Below are positions 27,319 through 37,736 of a stretch of 64,000 nucleotides of DNA, in pieces. The notes under the pieces are model-generated. The model searched no databases, was not told the origin of the DNA, and saw only the letters and a list, made by a program, of their open reading frames with translations. The number at the start of each line of letters is the position of its first letter. Positions within the stretch are counted from its first letter, which is position 1. This stretch comes from Streptomyces flaveus. GTDB taxonomy: Bacteria; Actinomycetota; Actinomycetes; Streptomycetales; Streptomycetaceae. Location of the stretch: contig NZ_BMPQ01000003.1 in the NCBI RefSeq assembly GCF_014647675.1, positions 384,373 to 448,372 on the forward strand, in the 5' to 3' direction. Made by a program: the position numbers and the translations under genes.

Positions 27319-28434
27319 CTAAGGGGCGCGGTCCGTTCGTGGTGGGGCATGGATGCGGCCTCGGTTTGTGCGTGGTATCGAACCGTCCGGCGGGGAGCCC
27401 GGGGGCAGGATCGCGTCGGCTGTGTTGACGCGGGGGAGCCCGTAGGGGTGGTGTTCGGTGAGCCAGCGGAGGAGGTGTTCGCGGACTGTGACGCGGACCG
27501 TCCACAGGTCGTCGGGGTCCTTGGCGGTCACCAGGGCGCGTAGCTCCATGGTGGTGGGCGTCGAGTCGGTGACGGTCAGATCGTAGTGGCGGCCGTCCCA
27601 GGCCGGGCACTCGCGCAGGATGTCGCGGAGCCGCTCTCGCATCGCCTCCAGGGGCGTGCTGTGGTCCACGTGCAGGAAGACCGTGCCGGTCATCTGGACG
27701 CCGCCGCGGGACCAGTTCTCGAAGGGCTTGGACGTGAAGTACGAGACCGGCATGGTGATCCGGCGCTCGTCCCAGGTGCGTACGGTCAGGAATGTCAGTG
27801 TGATCTCGTCGACCGTGCCCCATTCGCCGTCCACCACCACCACGTCGCCGAGCCGCACCATGTCGCCGAAGGCGATCTGCATCCCCGCGAAGAGATTGCC
27901 GAGCGTGGACTGTGCGGCCACACCGGCGACGATGCCGAGGATGCCGGCCGAGGCGAGCAGTGAGGCCCCGGCCGCCCGCATCGCGGGGAAGGTGAACAGC
28001 ATCGCGGCGATCGCGACCACACCGACGATCGCCGTGACCACGCGCATGATCAGCGACACCTGCGTGCGCACGCGGCGGACCCGGGCCGGGTCGCGGTGGG
28101 TGGACGCGTAACGGGCGTACGACGTCTCGACGATCGCCGCCGCGATACGTACCACCAGCCAGGCGGCGGATCCGATGAGCACCAGCGTCAGGGCTCGGCC
28201 TATCGCGGAGGAGTGGGACGGGAAGATTCGCGCCTGGTCGTACGAGCCTCTCAGGAAGGCCGTGAGCAGTACGACCTGGAAGGGGATGCGGGCGCGGCGC
28301 AGCAGGCCCCACAGTGGGGTCTCGCTGTGCCGGTCGTCGATGCGTCGCATCGTCCGGTCCACGGCCCAGCCGATCACCAGGGTGAGGACGACGGAGCCGC
28401 CGACGACGATCAGCGGGCGCAGTACGTTCTCCAT
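27319..28434 (-). CDS. MscS-family mechanosensitive ion channel
   Basis: 371 aa from ATG 28434. Transmembrane segments lie at about residues 5-25, 50-68, 85-110 and 130-155, and the pore-lining helix with small residues (AGASLLASAGILGIVAGVAAQSTLGNLFAG) is at about 155-185. A beta domain follows (GDVVVVDGEWGTVDEITLTFLTVRTWDERRITMP). It should release solutes during hypo-osmotic shock. A long upstream open frame exists, but the MscS homology starts at the chosen ATG. Confidence 0.88.
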   Translation of the reverse strand: MENVLRPLIVVGGSVVLTLVIGWAVDRTMRRIDDRHSETPLWGLLRRARIPFQVVLLTAFLRGSYDQARIFPSHSSAIGRALTLVLIGSAAWLVVRIAAAIVETSYARYASTHRDPARVRRVRTQVSLIMRVVTAIVGVVAIAAMLFTFPAMRAAGASLLASAGILGIVAGVAAQSTLGNLFAGMQIAFGDMVRLGDVVVVDGEWGTVDEITLTFLTVRTWDERRITMPVSYFTSKPFENWSRGGVQMTGTVFLHVDHSTPLEAMRERLRDILRECPAWDGRHYDLTVTDSTPTTMELRALVTAKDPDDLWTVRVTVREHLLRWLTEHHPYGLPRVNTADAILPPGSPPDGSIPRTNRGRIHAPPRTDRAP

Positions 28435-28536
28435 GCCCTCGACGGTAACCGGCTCCGGCCCGTCATGAACATGTAGCCCCGGCCCGGGCTTCCGTCCGGC
28501 GCCGTTGATGTCAGTGGCGGCTGGCACGATGGCCTC

Positions 28537-29106
28537 ATGGACATTGTGCTCTTCCACTCGACCTACGGGCTGCGGCCCGCGGTGCGTGATGCGGCGGACC
28601 GGCTGCGCGCAGCGGGCCACGAGGTGTGGACGCCCGACCTTTTCGAGGGGCGGACCTTCGAGACCGTCGAGGAGGGCATGGCCTTCAAGGATGAGATAGG
28701 CAAGGACGAGCTGCTCAAGCGCGCGATTCTGGCCGCCGCGCCCTACTCGGAGCGAGGTCTCGTCTACGCCGGGTTCTCTCTCGGCGCCGCGACCGCCCAG
28801 ACGCTGGCGCTGGGCGATGAGAAGGCGCGAGGGCTCCTGCTGCTGCACGGCACCTCGGACATCGCCGAGAACGCGTCGGTGGACGAGCTGCCGGTCCAGC
28901 TGCACGTGGCCGAGCCGGACGCCTTCGAGCCCGACGACTGGCTGAACGCCTGGTATCTCCGGATGGGCAGGGCGGGCGCCGACGTGGAGGTCCACAGATA
29001 CGCGGGAGCCGGTCACCTCTACACGGATCCCGGTCTGCCGGACTACGACAAGGAGGCGGCCGAGGCCACCTGGCGGGTGGCGCTCGGCTTCCTCGAGAGC
29101 CTCTGA
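28537..29106 (+). CDS. dienelactone hydrolase-family alpha/beta hydrolase
   Basis: 189 aa, ATG 28537. The nucleophile elbow is GFSLGAA, with Ser in place of the Cys of classical dienelactone hydrolases. HVAEPDAFEPDDW holds a likely acid residue and GAGHLYTDPGLPDYD the catalytic His. Substrate unknown. Neighbours on both sides are on the minus strand. Confidence 0.82.
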   Translation: MDIVLFHSTYGLRPAVRDAADRLRAAGHEVWTPDLFEGRTFETVEEGMAFKDEIGKDELLKRAILAAAPYSERGLVYAGFSLGAATAQTLALGDEKARGLLLLHGTSDIAENASVDELPVQLHVAEPDAFEPDDWLNAWYLRMGRAGADVEVHRYAGAGHLYTDPGLPDYDKEAAEATWRVALGFLESL

Positions 29107-29122
29107 GGGACAGAAGAAGGGG

Positions 29123-30814
29123 TCAGTTCACCGGCGCGTACACCCGCTCGACCTTCTGCGTGCCGCTGCGTGTGCGGTACGAACGGGCCCAGGACGCTGT
29201 GGCGTTGGCGCTCGTGCGGTTGGAGAGGACGTAGTAGTCCATCTGCGTGCGCTCGGCGGTGAGGTCCAGTACGCCGTAGCCGTGCCGGTCGGTGTCGACC
29301 CAGTGGACGTGCCGGTTGGCGGCGCGGATCACGGGTGCGGCCACGGCGGAGAGGGTGCCCTCGGGGACGTTGACGAGGTCGTCCAGGTTGTCGGAGGTGA
29401 CCGATGTGACGACGAACTCGGTGGCGGCGGAGGGGGACAGGGGGTATGTACCGGCGTTGTACGGCACGTCGTTGGCCCAGGCCATGTGGATGTCGCCGGT
29501 GAGGAAGACGGTGTTGCGGATGGCGTTGCTGCGCAGATGCGCGAGCAGTTCGCGGCGGTCGTCGGTGTAGCCGTCCCACTGGTCGGTGATGAGGGCCAGT
29601 CCCTCCTTGGGCAGGCCGAGCAGCTCCGCGAGCGGTTTCAGGATCTCGGCGGAGAGCGAGCCGATGGCGAACGGCGCGATCATCACCGAGTTGCCGACCA
29701 GCCGCCAGGTGGTGTCGGACGCCGTCAACCCCGCCTTCAGCCAGTCGAGTTGGGGCCGGCCCGTGAGCGTACGGTTCGGATCGTCGACACCACCGTTGCC
29801 GACCGACACCTGCTGCGAACGGAAGGACCGCAGGTCGAGCAGCGAGAGATCGGCCAACTTGCCGAAGCGCAGCCGACGATAGGTCGTGCCCTCGATCGCC
29901 GGGCGGACCGGCATCCACTCGAAGTAGGCCTGCTTGGCGGCCGCTTGGCGGGCCGAGTAGGTGCCCTCCGCGCCCTCGGTGTGGTTCTCGGCGCCGCCCG
30001 ACCACGCGTCGTTGGCGATTTCGTGGTCGTCCCAGATGGCGATGACGGGGGCGGCGGCGTGCAGAGCTTGTAGATCGGGGTCGGTCTTGTAACGGCCGTG
30101 CCGCGTGCGGTAGTCGGCGAGCGTGAGGATCTCGTGGGCGGGAGCGTGCGGGCGTACGACGGTGCCGCGCGTCCCGTACTCGCCCGTGCCGTACTCGTAG
30201 ATGTAGTCGCCCAGATGCAGCCAGGCGTCCAGGTCGCCGCGTGCGGCCAGGTGCCGGTACGCCGAGAAGTGGCCGGCCTCCCAGTTGGCGCAGGACACCA
30301 CGCCGAAGCGCAGGCCGGCCACGGCCGCGTCGGTGGCCGGGGCGGTGCGGGTGCGGGCGGCCGGGGAGTCGGTGCCCGCGCTGGAGAAGCGGAACCAGTA
30401 GTCCGTGGCGGGCTTCAAGCTGCGTATGTCCGCCTTCACGGTGTGGTCGGAGGCGGCGGACGCGGTGGTGGAGCCCTTGGCGACAACATTCATGAACGCC
30501 TTGTCCAGGGCGACGGTCCAGCTCACCTCGACGTCCGGGCCGAGCCCGGAGCCGGGCACGGCCTCCGGCGTGGGCGTCACCCGGGTCCACAGCAGGATGC
30601 CGTCGGGCAGAGGGTCACCGGAGGCGACACCGTGCAGGAACGCGGGGGCCTCGGCGGCGGCCCGGGCGGGTGTCGCGGCGGCGAGCGTGCCCGCGAGCGC
30701 GGCGGTCGCCGCTGCCGCCTTGACGACCGTACGGCGGCGCGGGGCGGGCGAGTTGGGGGAATTGAGAGAGTTGGGGGGATTGGGGTTGGAGTGGGATCTG
30801 ATGCGACTGGTCAC
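29123..30814 (-). CDS. phoD: PhoD-type alkaline phosphatase / phosphodiesterase, Tat-exported
   Basis: 563 aa from GTG 30814. A twin-arginine signal (RRRTVVK at about 26-32, then an Ala-rich stretch to ATPARA) marks Tat export. [21 protein letters not shown] is the PhoD N-terminal domain. Metal-binding segments [19 protein letters not shown] and [10 protein letters not shown] follow. PhoD enzymes are calcium/iron phosphatases releasing phosphate outside the cell, normally under PhoP control. I did not recognise a PHO box upstream, only a palindrome at 30827-30838. Confidence 0.92.
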   Translation of the reverse strand: MTSRIRSHSNPNPPNSLNSPNSPAPRRRTVVKAAAATAALAGTLAAATPARAAAEAPAFLHGVASGDPLPDGILLWTRVTPTPEAVPGSGLGPDVEVSWTVALDKAFMNVVAKGSTTASAASDHTVKADIRSLKPATDYWFRFSSAGTDSPAARTRTAPATDAAVAGLRFGVVSCANWEAGHFSAYRHLAARGDLDAWLHLGDYIYEYGTGEYGTRGTVVRPHAPAHEILTLADYRTRHGRYKTDPDLQALHAAAPVIAIWDDHEIANDAWSGGAENHTEGAEGTYSARQAAAKQAYFEWMPVRPAIEGTTYRRLRFGKLADLSLLDLRSFRSQQVSVGNGGVDDPNRTLTGRPQLDWLKAGLTASDTTWRLVGNSVMIAPFAIGSLSAEILKPLAELLGLPKEGLALITDQWDGYTDDRRELLAHLRSNAIRNTVFLTGDIHMAWANDVPYNAGTYPLSPSAATEFVVTSVTSDNLDDLVNVPEGTLSAVAAPVIRAANRHVHWVDTDRHGYGVLDLTAERTQMDYYVLSNRTSANATASWARSYRTRSGTQKVERVYAPVN

Positions 30815-30826
30815 GGGCGCTCAGAT

Positions 30827-30838
30827 TACTGATCAGTA
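30827..30838. promoter_or_regulatory. palindrome upstream of phoD
   Basis: TACTGATCAGTA is a perfect 12-bp palindrome 13-24 bases upstream of the phoD GTG, in a short AT-richer stretch. It could be an operator or overlap the promoter. Confidence 0.35.
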
Positions 30839-30845
30839 CATGGCG

Positions 30846-30878
30846 AGAGCGGGCGAACTCGGAAAGTTCGCCCGCTCT
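30846..30878 (-). terminator. terminator between DsbA-like gene and phoD
   Basis: AGAGCGGGCGAACT and its exact complement (14 bp) flank a 5-base loop. It lies downstream of the DsbA-like gene and upstream of phoD on the same strand, so phoD is probably transcribed separately. Confidence 0.75.
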
Positions 30879-30934
30879 TCGGCGCGGGTTCGCTCAGGGA
30901 CCCGAGCAAAGGGCCTGAGCGCTCTCTGGGCGGC

Positions 30935-31747
30935 TCAGGCTGCCAGTGCCTTGCTGATCGCCGCCTCGTAGTCGGCGACGGTCATCGGCGCGTTCTTGCC
31001 GTCGGAGCCGGTGAGCGTCTTGCCGTCCATCTTCAGCGTCGGCGTGCCCTGGACACCGCTGTCGTCGAACTTCTCCGACATGAGCAGTGCCCACTTGTCG
31101 TAGGTGCCGTTCTCCACCGCCGTCTGGAACTTCTTGTTGTCCTTCAGCGCGTCGACGGTGTCGGCCACCTCGATCAGGTACGAGTCGTCCTTGAACTTGT
31201 CCTGGCTCTCCTCGGGGTGGTACTTCGCCGAGTAGAGCGCGGCCTTGTACTCCAGGAAGGCGTCCGTGCTGACGTTCAGGGCGGCGCCCATCGCGCTGAG
31301 CGCGTTCTTGGAGCCCTCGCCCTGGGTGGCGTCGTCGATGAACGTGGCGCCGATGAACTGGACCTTGTACTTCCCGTCCTCGATGCCCTTGTCGACCGTC
31401 GAGCCGACCGTCTGCTCGAACTGCGCACAGATCGGGCAGCGCGGGTCCTCGTACATCTCCAGGGTCTTCTTGGCACTGCTCTTGCCGATGACGACGGTCG
31501 TGCCGTTCTCACCGGTGGTGTGGGCGGGCTTGACGAGCTTGTCGTCCTTCGCGGCCTCCCAGTAGCCGGGCTTGTTGCCCTGGACGACGGCGTAACTGAT
31601 GCCGCCGGCTATCGCGAGGACACCGACGACGGAGCCGGCGACGACGATCTGCCGCTTGACCTTGGCGCGCTTGGCCTGGCGCTCGCGCTCGGCGCGCAGC
31701 CGCTCACGGGCCGCCGTCTTTGCTGCCTGGCTGTTCCTCTTGCTCAT
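30935..31747 (-). CDS. membrane-anchored DsbA-like thioredoxin-fold protein
   Basis: 270 aa. A highly charged cytoplasmic N-terminus (about 1-32, many K/R) is followed by one membrane anchor at about 33-56. The extracytoplasmic thioredoxin-fold domain has CPIC at Cys104-Cys107 (YEDPRCPICAQF) and a cis-Pro loop GVQGTPTLKMDG. This is the DsbA-like arrangement of actinobacterial secreted disulfide oxidoreductases. A paralog lies at 61787-62560. Confidence 0.88.
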   Translation of the reverse strand: MSKRNSQAAKTAARERLRAERERQAKRAKVKRQIVVAGSVVGVLAIAGGISYAVVQGNKPGYWEAAKDDKLVKPAHTTGENGTTVVIGKSSAKKTLEMYEDPRCPICAQFEQTVGSTVDKGIEDGKYKVQFIGATFIDDATQGEGSKNALSAMGAALNVSTDAFLEYKAALYSAKYHPEESQDKFKDDSYLIEVADTVDALKDNKKFQTAVENGTYDKWALLMSEKFDDSGVQGTPTLKMDGKTLTGSDGKNAPMTVADYEAAISKALAA

Positions 31748-31803
31748 GATCGTTTTCTCCGTGTGAAGGCATGGGGATGTGGACTGCTGGGCTCAGCCGT
31801 GGT

Positions 31804-32493
31804 TCACGCCGTTGAGGCGGGAACGAGCGAACACGGCGGTCCACGCCGTCCCAGGGAGTGCACGAAGAAGTGGCTGCGGGGCGCGCTCGTACGGCGCACG
31901 GGGCGCGACAGCCGGTGTACCGGCGCCGGCCGCACGGTCACCATGGCGACGGCGACCAGCAGCGGCCGGAACGTGGAGGCGACGGCCGCGCACAGGAGTT
32001 GGGCCAGGGCCCGCTCGCCGCGCCGCAGCCAGGCGGCCGCGAGGAGGCCGACGCCGACGTGTGCGGCGAGCAGCACCCAGGCGGCGGCCGGATCGGCATG
32101 GGCGAGGAAGGCGGCGGCACCGTCGCCTTCGCCAGTCACCCGTGCCAGCGGAGTGCCGACCTCGCCGGCGCACAGGAAGTCGAAGCCGACCGAACGCAAC
32201 GGTCCCGCCACCGGGCCGCCCGCCCTGCCGTAACAGGCGTGCTGGCCCGCTGTGAACAGCGTGTCGGCGGCCAGCTCCAGCGGGATCAGCAGGGCGGCGA
32301 TCCGCCCGAAGCCGCGCTCGTGTCCTGCCAACGCGTACGAGATGACGAAGACGGCGGCGGTGAGCGCGGCCACGGTGGCCAGCGGCAGCGGGGCCCGGGA
32401 CAGCAGCACGTGCGACGCGACGGACAGTGTCACGACGACTGCCGTGAACAGTGCCGCGCGTACGGCTCTCAGCTGGGTCCCGGATATGTCCAT
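31804..32493 (-). CDS. integral membrane protein, unknown function
   Basis: 229 aa, ATG 32493, 56 bases upstream of the DsbA-like gene on the same strand. Hydrophobic segments appear at about residues 10-30, 35-55, 62-80, 135-155 and 163-185, followed by a basic tail of about 45 residues with HRLSRPVRRTS. Two Cys lie in the loop region (HACYGRAGG and DFLCAGE). I do not recognise a family. Confidence 0.65.
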   Translation of the reverse strand: MDISGTQLRAVRAALFTAVVVTLSVASHVLLSRAPLPLATVAALTAAVFVISYALAGHERGFGRIAALLIPLELAADTLFTAGQHACYGRAGGPVAGPLRSVGFDFLCAGEVGTPLARVTGEGDGAAAFLAHADPAAAWVLLAAHVGVGLLAAAWLRRGERALAQLLCAAVASTFRPLLVAVAMVTVRPAPVHRLSRPVRRTSAPRSHFFVHSLGRRGPPCSLVPASTA

Positions 32494-32591
32494 AGCGGTG
32501 GAGAGTGTGTCACGTACTCCTGTAAGGGAGCGCTAAAAGCTCCCTGTGAGCGGGTGGGCGGTCACCGGCCTGCCGCAGATCTACGGCAGGT

Positions 32592-33920
32592 CTACAACCC
32601 CGGAATCCTTCCGTTGCGGAACAGGTCCACGAAGATCTGGTGGTCGGCACGCGCGCGTGTCCCGTACGCGTGGGCGAAGTCCACCAGGAGGTCCCCGAAG
32701 CCGGACTCGTCCGCCGCGATCGCCGCGTCGATGGCCCGCTCCGTGGAGAACGGCACCAGATCGGAGTGGCCGCTCTCGTCGTCCGCCGCCGCGTGCATGG
32801 TGGCCGTGGCCCGCCCCAGGTCGGCGACGACCGCCGCGATCTCCTCCGGGTCGTCGATGTCGCCCCAGTCCAGGTCCACCGCGTACGGCGAGACCTCCGC
32901 GACCAGCTGGCCCGCGCCGTCCAGCTCGGTCCAGCCGAGCCACGGGTCCGCGTGCGCCTGGAGGGCGCGCTGCGAGATCACCGTGCGGTGGCCCTCGTGC
33001 TGGAAGTACTCGCGGATCGCCGGGTCCGTGATGTGCCGGGAGACGGCCGGGGTCTGGGCCTGCTTGATGTAGATCACCACATCGTTCTCCAGGGCGTCGG
33101 TGGCGCCCTCCAGAAGGATGTTGTACGAGGGCAGACCGGCCGAGCCGATACCGATGCCGCGGCGGCCCACGACGTCCTTCACGCGATACGAGTCCGGGCG
33201 GGCCAGAGAAGACTCCGGCAGCGTCTCCAGGTAGCCGTCGAAGGCCGCGAGCACCTTGTAGCGCGTGGCCGCGTCCAGCTCGATGGAGCCGCCGCCCGGC
33301 GCGAAACGGCGCTCGAAGTCGCGGATCTCCGTCATCGACTCGAGCAGCCCGAAGCGGGTCAGCGAGCGGGCGTCGCGCAGCGCGTCCAGGAGCGGGCCCT
33401 GGGCGGTGTCCAGCGTGAAGGGAGGCACCTCGTCGCTCTTGGCGCCCGTCGCGAGCGCGTGGATCCGGTCGCGGTACGAGGCCGCGTAGATCCGCACCAG
33501 CTCGGTGATCTGCTCGTCGCTGAGCGCCTTCGCGTACCCGATCAGTGCCACGGAGGCCGCGAGGCGCTTGAGGTCCCAGGTAAAGGGGCCGACGTACGCC
33601 TCGTCGAAGTCGTTGACGTTGAAGATCAGGCGGCCCTGGGCATCCATGTACGTGCCGAAGTTCTCGGCGTGCAGGTCGCCGTGGACCCAGACGCGGGACG
33701 TCCGCTCGTCCAGGTAGGGGCCGCCCCGCTTTTCTTCCTCCAGGTCGTGGTAGAAGAGGCACGCCGTGCCCCGGTAGAAGGCGAAGGCCGAAGCGGCCAT
33801 CTTCCGGAACTTCACGCGGAACGCGGCCGGGTCGGCGGCAAGCAGCTCGCCGAAGGCGGTGTCGAAGACGGCGAGGATCTGTTCGCCGCGGTGCTCGGCG
33901 CTGAGCTGCGGATCCGACAT
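32592..33920 (-). CDS. DUF2252 family protein (kinase-like fold)
   Basis: 442 aa from ATG 33920 (MSDPQLSAEHRGEQIL), with GGAGG about 10 bases upstream; an upstream ATG at 34022 would add 34 residues with no family resemblance. VHGDLHAENFG at about 79-89 and FNVNDFDEAYVGPF resemble the catalytic HGD and metal-binding segments of aminoglycoside-phosphotransferase-like kinases, the usual view of DUF2252. Substrate unknown. It diverges from dnaE. Confidence 0.85.
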   Translation of the reverse strand: MSDPQLSAEHRGEQILAVFDTAFGELLAADPAAFRVKFRKMAASAFAFYRGTACLFYHDLEEEKRGGPYLDERTSRVWVHGDLHAENFGTYMDAQGRLIFNVNDFDEAYVGPFTWDLKRLAASVALIGYAKALSDEQITELVRIYAASYRDRIHALATGAKSDEVPPFTLDTAQGPLLDALRDARSLTRFGLLESMTEIRDFERRFAPGGGSIELDAATRYKVLAAFDGYLETLPESSLARPDSYRVKDVVGRRGIGIGSAGLPSYNILLEGATDALENDVVIYIKQAQTPAVSRHITDPAIREYFQHEGHRTVISQRALQAHADPWLGWTELDGAGQLVAEVSPYAVDLDWGDIDDPEEIAAVVADLGRATATMHAAADDESGHSDLVPFSTERAIDAAIAADESGFGDLLVDFAHAYGTRARADHQIFVDLFRNGRIPGL

Positions 33921-34145
33921 CGCGGGGTGCCTCCAGGTGCAGGGTGATGCATGACAAGTGGGACAGAATCGTCCGTCCTCTTCCAACGGACGAAGGTACG
34001 CGGGAGTGCCCGTTTCCCGCATGTGAACGTACGCGGGGGACGCCTCGAATTGTCAGTGCCGAGGCATAGACTTCGACGCTGACCCCAGACTGTCCGCAGC
34101 CTGTCGGATCCCCGTCGACCCGTGTTCTTCTTGGAGGCCGAAACC

Positions 34146-37100
34146 GTGTCAAAGCCGCCGTTCACGCACCTGCACGTCCACACCCAGTACTCGCTGCTGG
34201 ACGGTGCCGCGCGGCTGAAGGACATGTTCGACGCGTGCAACGAGATGGGCATGACGCACATCGCGATGTCCGACCACGGCAACTTGCACGGGGCGTACGA
34301 CTTCTTCCACTCCGCCAAGAAGGCCGGGGTGACGCCGATCATCGGGATCGAGGCGTACGTGGCGCCGGAGTCACGGCGCAACAAGCGGAAGATCCAGTGG
34401 GGCCAGCCGCACCAGAAGCGGGACGACGTGTCCGGCTCCGGTGGTTACACGCACAAGACGATCTGGGCGGCGAACAAGACCGGCCTGCACAACCTGTTCA
34501 AGCTGTCCTCGGACGCGTATGCGGAGGGCTGGCTGCAGAAGTGGCCGCGGATGGACAAGGAGACGATCTCCCAGTGGTCGGAGGGGCTGATCGCCTCCAC
34601 CGGGTGTCCGTCGGGAGAGTTGCAGACCCGGCTGCGGCTCGGCCAGTTCGACGAGGCGCTGAAGGCGGCCGCCGAGTACCAGGACATCTTCGGCAAGGAG
34701 CGGTACTTCCTGGAGCTGATGGACCACGGCATCGAGATCGAGCGCCGGGTGCGCGACGGGCTGCTGGAGATCGGCAAGAAGCTGGGTATTCCGCCGCTGG
34801 TGACCAACGACTCGCACTACACGTACGCGCACGAGTCGGCCGCGCATGACGCCCTGCTGTGCATCCAGACCGGCAAGAACGTCTCGGATCCGGACCGCTT
34901 CAAGTTCGACGGTACCGGCTACTACCTGAAGTCGACCGACGAGATGTATGCGATCGACTCCTCGGACGCCTGGCAGCAGGGGTGTGCGAACACGCTGCTG
35001 GTGGCCGAGCAGGTCGACACCGCCGGCATGTTCGAGGCGAAGAACCTGATGCCGAAGTTCGACATCCCGGAGGGCTTCACCGAGGTCACCTGGTTCCAGG
35101 AGGAGGTGCGCCGGGGCATGGAGCGCCGCTTCCCCGGCGGCATCCCTGAGGACCGGCAGAAGCAGGCCGAGTACGAGATGGACGTCATCATCCAGATGGG
35201 GTTCCCGGGGTACTTCCTCGTCGTCGCCGACTTCATCATGTGGGCCAAGGAGCAGGGCATCGCCGTCGGACCAGGCCGTGGCTCCGCGGCCGGTTCGATC
35301 GTGGCGTACGCCATGGGCATCACCGACCTGGACCCGATCCCGCACGGCCTGATCTTCGAGCGGTTCCTGAACCCCGAGCGTGTCTCCATGCCCGATGTCG
35401 ACATCGACTTCGACGAGCGCAGGCGCGTGGAGGTGATCAGGTATGTGACGGAGAAGTACGGCGCCGACAAGGTCGCCATGATCGGCACGTACGGCAAGAT
35501 CAAGGCGAAGAACGCCATCAAGGACTCCGCGCGCGTGCTGGGTTACCCGTACGCGATGGGCGACCGGCTCACCAAGGCGATGCCCGCCGATGTACTCGGC
35601 AAGGGCATCGACCTGAACGGCATCACCGATCCCTCGCACCCCCGCTACAGCGAGGCGGGCGAGATCCGGTCGATGTACGAGAACGAGCCGGACGTGAAGA
35701 AGGTCATCGACACCGCCAAGGGCGTGGAGGGCCTGGTCCGGCAGATGGGCGTGCACGCGGCCGGCGTGATCATGTCCAGCGAGCCCATCGTCGACCACGC
35801 CCCGGTCTGGGTGCGGCACACCGACGGCGTGACCATCACGCAGTGGGACTACCCGCAGTGCGAGTCGCTCGGCCTGCTGAAGATGGACTTCCTGGGCCTG
35901 CGCAACCTCACGATCATGGACGACGCCATCAAGATGGTGAAGGCCAACAAGGGCATCGACCTCGAGATGCTCTCCCTTTCGCTGGACGACCCCAAGACCT
36001 TCGAACTGCTCTGCCGCGGTGACACCCTCGGTGTCTTCCAGTTCGACGGCGGCCCGATGCGCTCGCTGCTCCGCCAGATGCAGCCCGACAACTTCGAGGA
36101 CATCTCCGCCGTCTCGGCCCTCTACCGGCCGGGCCCGATGGGCATGAACTCGCACATCAACTACGCGGAGCGCAAGAACGGCCGCCAGGAGATCACACCG
36201 ATCCACAAGGAGCTCGAAGAGCCCCTCGAGGAGGTCCTGGCGGTCACCTACGGCCTGATCGTCTACCAGGAGCAGGTGCAGAAGGCCGCCCAGATCATCG
36301 CCGGGTACTCGCTCGGCGAGGCCGACATCCTGCGCCGGGTGATGGGCAAGAAGAAGCCCGACGAGTTGGCGAAGAACTTTGTCCTCTTCCAGGCGGGCGC
36401 CCGGAAGAACGGCTACAGCGACGAGGCGATCCAGGGCCTGTGGGACGTTCTGGTCCCCTTCGCCGGCTACGCCTTCAACAAGGCCCACTCCGCCGCGTAC
36501 GGGCTGGTGTCGTACTGGACGGCGTATCTCAAGGCGAACTACCCGGCCGAGTACATGGCTGCGCTGCTCACCTCGGTCAAGGACGACAAGGACAAGTCGG
36601 CCGTCTACCTCAACGAATGCCGGCGCATGGGCATCAAGGTGCTCCCGCCGAACGTCAACGAGTCGATGTCCAACTTCGCCGCCCAGGGCGACGACGTGAT
36701 CCTCTTCGGCCTCTCGGCCGTCCGCAACGTCGGCACGAACGTCGTGGAGTCGATCATCCGCTCGCGCAAGGAGAAGGGAAAGTACGCCTCCTTCCCCGAC
36801 TACCTCGACAAGGTCGAGGCGGTCGTCTGCAACAAGCGCACCACCGAATCGCTCATCAAGGCCGGCGCGTTCGACACCATGGGGCACACCCGCAAGGGGC
36901 TGACCGCCCAGTTCGAGCCGATGATCGACAACGTGGTGGCGGTCAAACGCAAGGAGGCCGAGGGCCAGTTCGACCTCTTCGGCGGCATGGGCGAGGAGGA
37001 GACCAGCGAGCCCGGCTTCGGCCTGGACGTCAGCTTCACCGACGACGAGTGGGACAAGGCCTATCTGCTCGCCCAGGAGCGGGAGATGCTCGGTCTGTAC

Positions 37101-37685
37101 GTCTCCGACCACCCGCTGTTCGGCCTGGAACACGTGCTGTCCGACAAGGCCGACGCCGGCATCGCCCAGCTCACCGGCGGCGACTTCGGCGACGGCGCGG
37201 TCGTCACCATCGGCGGCATCATCTCCGGCCTCCAGCGCAAGATGACCAAGCAGGGCAACGCCTGGGCCATCGCCACCGTCGAGGACCTGGCCGGCTCCCT
37301 GGAGTGCATGTTCTTCCCTGCCACCTACCAGTTGGTGTCCACCCAACTCGTCGAGGACGCCGTGGTGTTCGTCAAGGGACGCCTCGACAAGCGGGAGGAC
37401 GTACCCCGCCTCGTCGCCATGGAACTCCAGGTCCCGGATCTGTCGAACGCGGGGACCAACGCCCCCGTCATCCTGACGATTCCGGCGCTGAAGGTCACCC
37501 CGCCCATGGTCAGTCGGCTCGGCGAGATCCTCAGCCATCACAAGGGCGACAGCGAGGTACGCATCAAGCTCCAGGGCCCGCGCAAGACGACGGTCCTGCG
37601 GCTCGACCGGCACCGGGTCAAGCCGGACCCGGCGCTCTTCGGGGACTTGAAGGTACTGCTCGGCCCGTCCTGCCTGGCCGGCTGA
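34146..37685 (+). CDS. dnaE: DNA polymerase III alpha subunit (DnaE1)
   Basis: 1179 aa from GTG 34146, chosen over an upstream GTG at 34122 because GGAGG lies 8 bases before it. It is the replicative polymerase. The PHP domain opens the protein (FTHLHVHTQYSLLDG, MSDHGNLHGAYDFF). The palm carries GPGRGSAAGSIVAY and the catalytic PDVDIDFDERRR. The fingers have FQFDGGPMRSLLRQ and the helix-hairpin region FNKAHSAAYGLVSYWTAYLKA. The C-terminal OB fold includes VTIGGIISGLQRKMTKQG. Length is as usual for actinobacterial DnaE1. Confidence 0.97.
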   Translation: MSKPPFTHLHVHTQYSLLDGAARLKDMFDACNEMGMTHIAMSDHGNLHGAYDFFHSAKKAGVTPIIGIEAYVAPESRRNKRKIQWGQPHQKRDDVSGSGGYTHKTIWAANKTGLHNLFKLSSDAYAEGWLQKWPRMDKETISQWSEGLIASTGCPSGELQTRLRLGQFDEALKAAAEYQDIFGKERYFLELMDHGIEIERRVRDGLLEIGKKLGIPPLVTNDSHYTYAHESAAHDALLCIQTGKNVSDPDRFKFDGTGYYLKSTDEMYAIDSSDAWQQGCANTLLVAEQVDTAGMFEAKNLMPKFDIPEGFTEVTWFQEEVRRGMERRFPGGIPEDRQKQAEYEMDVIIQMGFPGYFLVVADFIMWAKEQGIAVGPGRGSAAGSIVAYAMGITDLDPIPHGLIFERFLNPERVSMPDVDIDFDERRRVEVIRYVTEKYGADKVAMIGTYGKIKAKNAIKDSARVLGYPYAMGDRLTKAMPADVLGKGIDLNGITDPSHPRYSEAGEIRSMYENEPDVKKVIDTAKGVEGLVRQMGVHAAGVIMSSEPIVDHAPVWVRHTDGVTITQWDYPQCESLGLLKMDFLGLRNLTIMDDAIKMVKANKGIDLEMLSLSLDDPKTFELLCRGDTLGVFQFDGGPMRSLLRQMQPDNFEDISAVSALYRPGPMGMNSHINYAERKNGRQEITPIHKELEEPLEEVLAVTYGLIVYQEQVQKAAQIIAGYSLGEADILRRVMGKKKPDELAKNFVLFQAGARKNGYSDEAIQGLWDVLVPFAGYAFNKAHSAAYGLVSYWTAYLKANYPAEYMAALLTSVKDDKDKSAVYLNECRRMGIKVLPPNVNESMSNFAAQGDDVILFGLSAVRNVGTNVVESIIRSRKEKGKYASFPDYLDKVEAVVCNKRTTESLIKAGAFDTMGHTRKGLTAQFEPMIDNVVAVKRKEAEGQFDLFGGMGEEETSEPGFGLDVSFTDDEWDKAYLLAQEREMLGLYVSDHPLFGLEHVLSDKADAGIAQLTGGDFGDGAVVTIGGIISGLQRKMTKQGNAWAIATVEDLAGSLECMFFPATYQLVSTQLVEDAVVFVKGRLDKREDVPRLVAMELQVPDLSNAGTNAPVILTIPALKVTPPMVSRLGEILSHHKGDSEVRIKLQGPRKTTVLRLDRHRVKPDPALFGDLKVLLGPSCLAG

Positions 37686-37736
37686 ACAGGCGCGTACTGA
37701 GCAGACACGTACTGCACACCGCGTACGGAAAACGAT

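Noticed and set aside
34371..37613. 1080-aa minus-strand frame opposite dnaE
   Set aside because: Antisense shadow of a clear DNA polymerase III alpha subunit.
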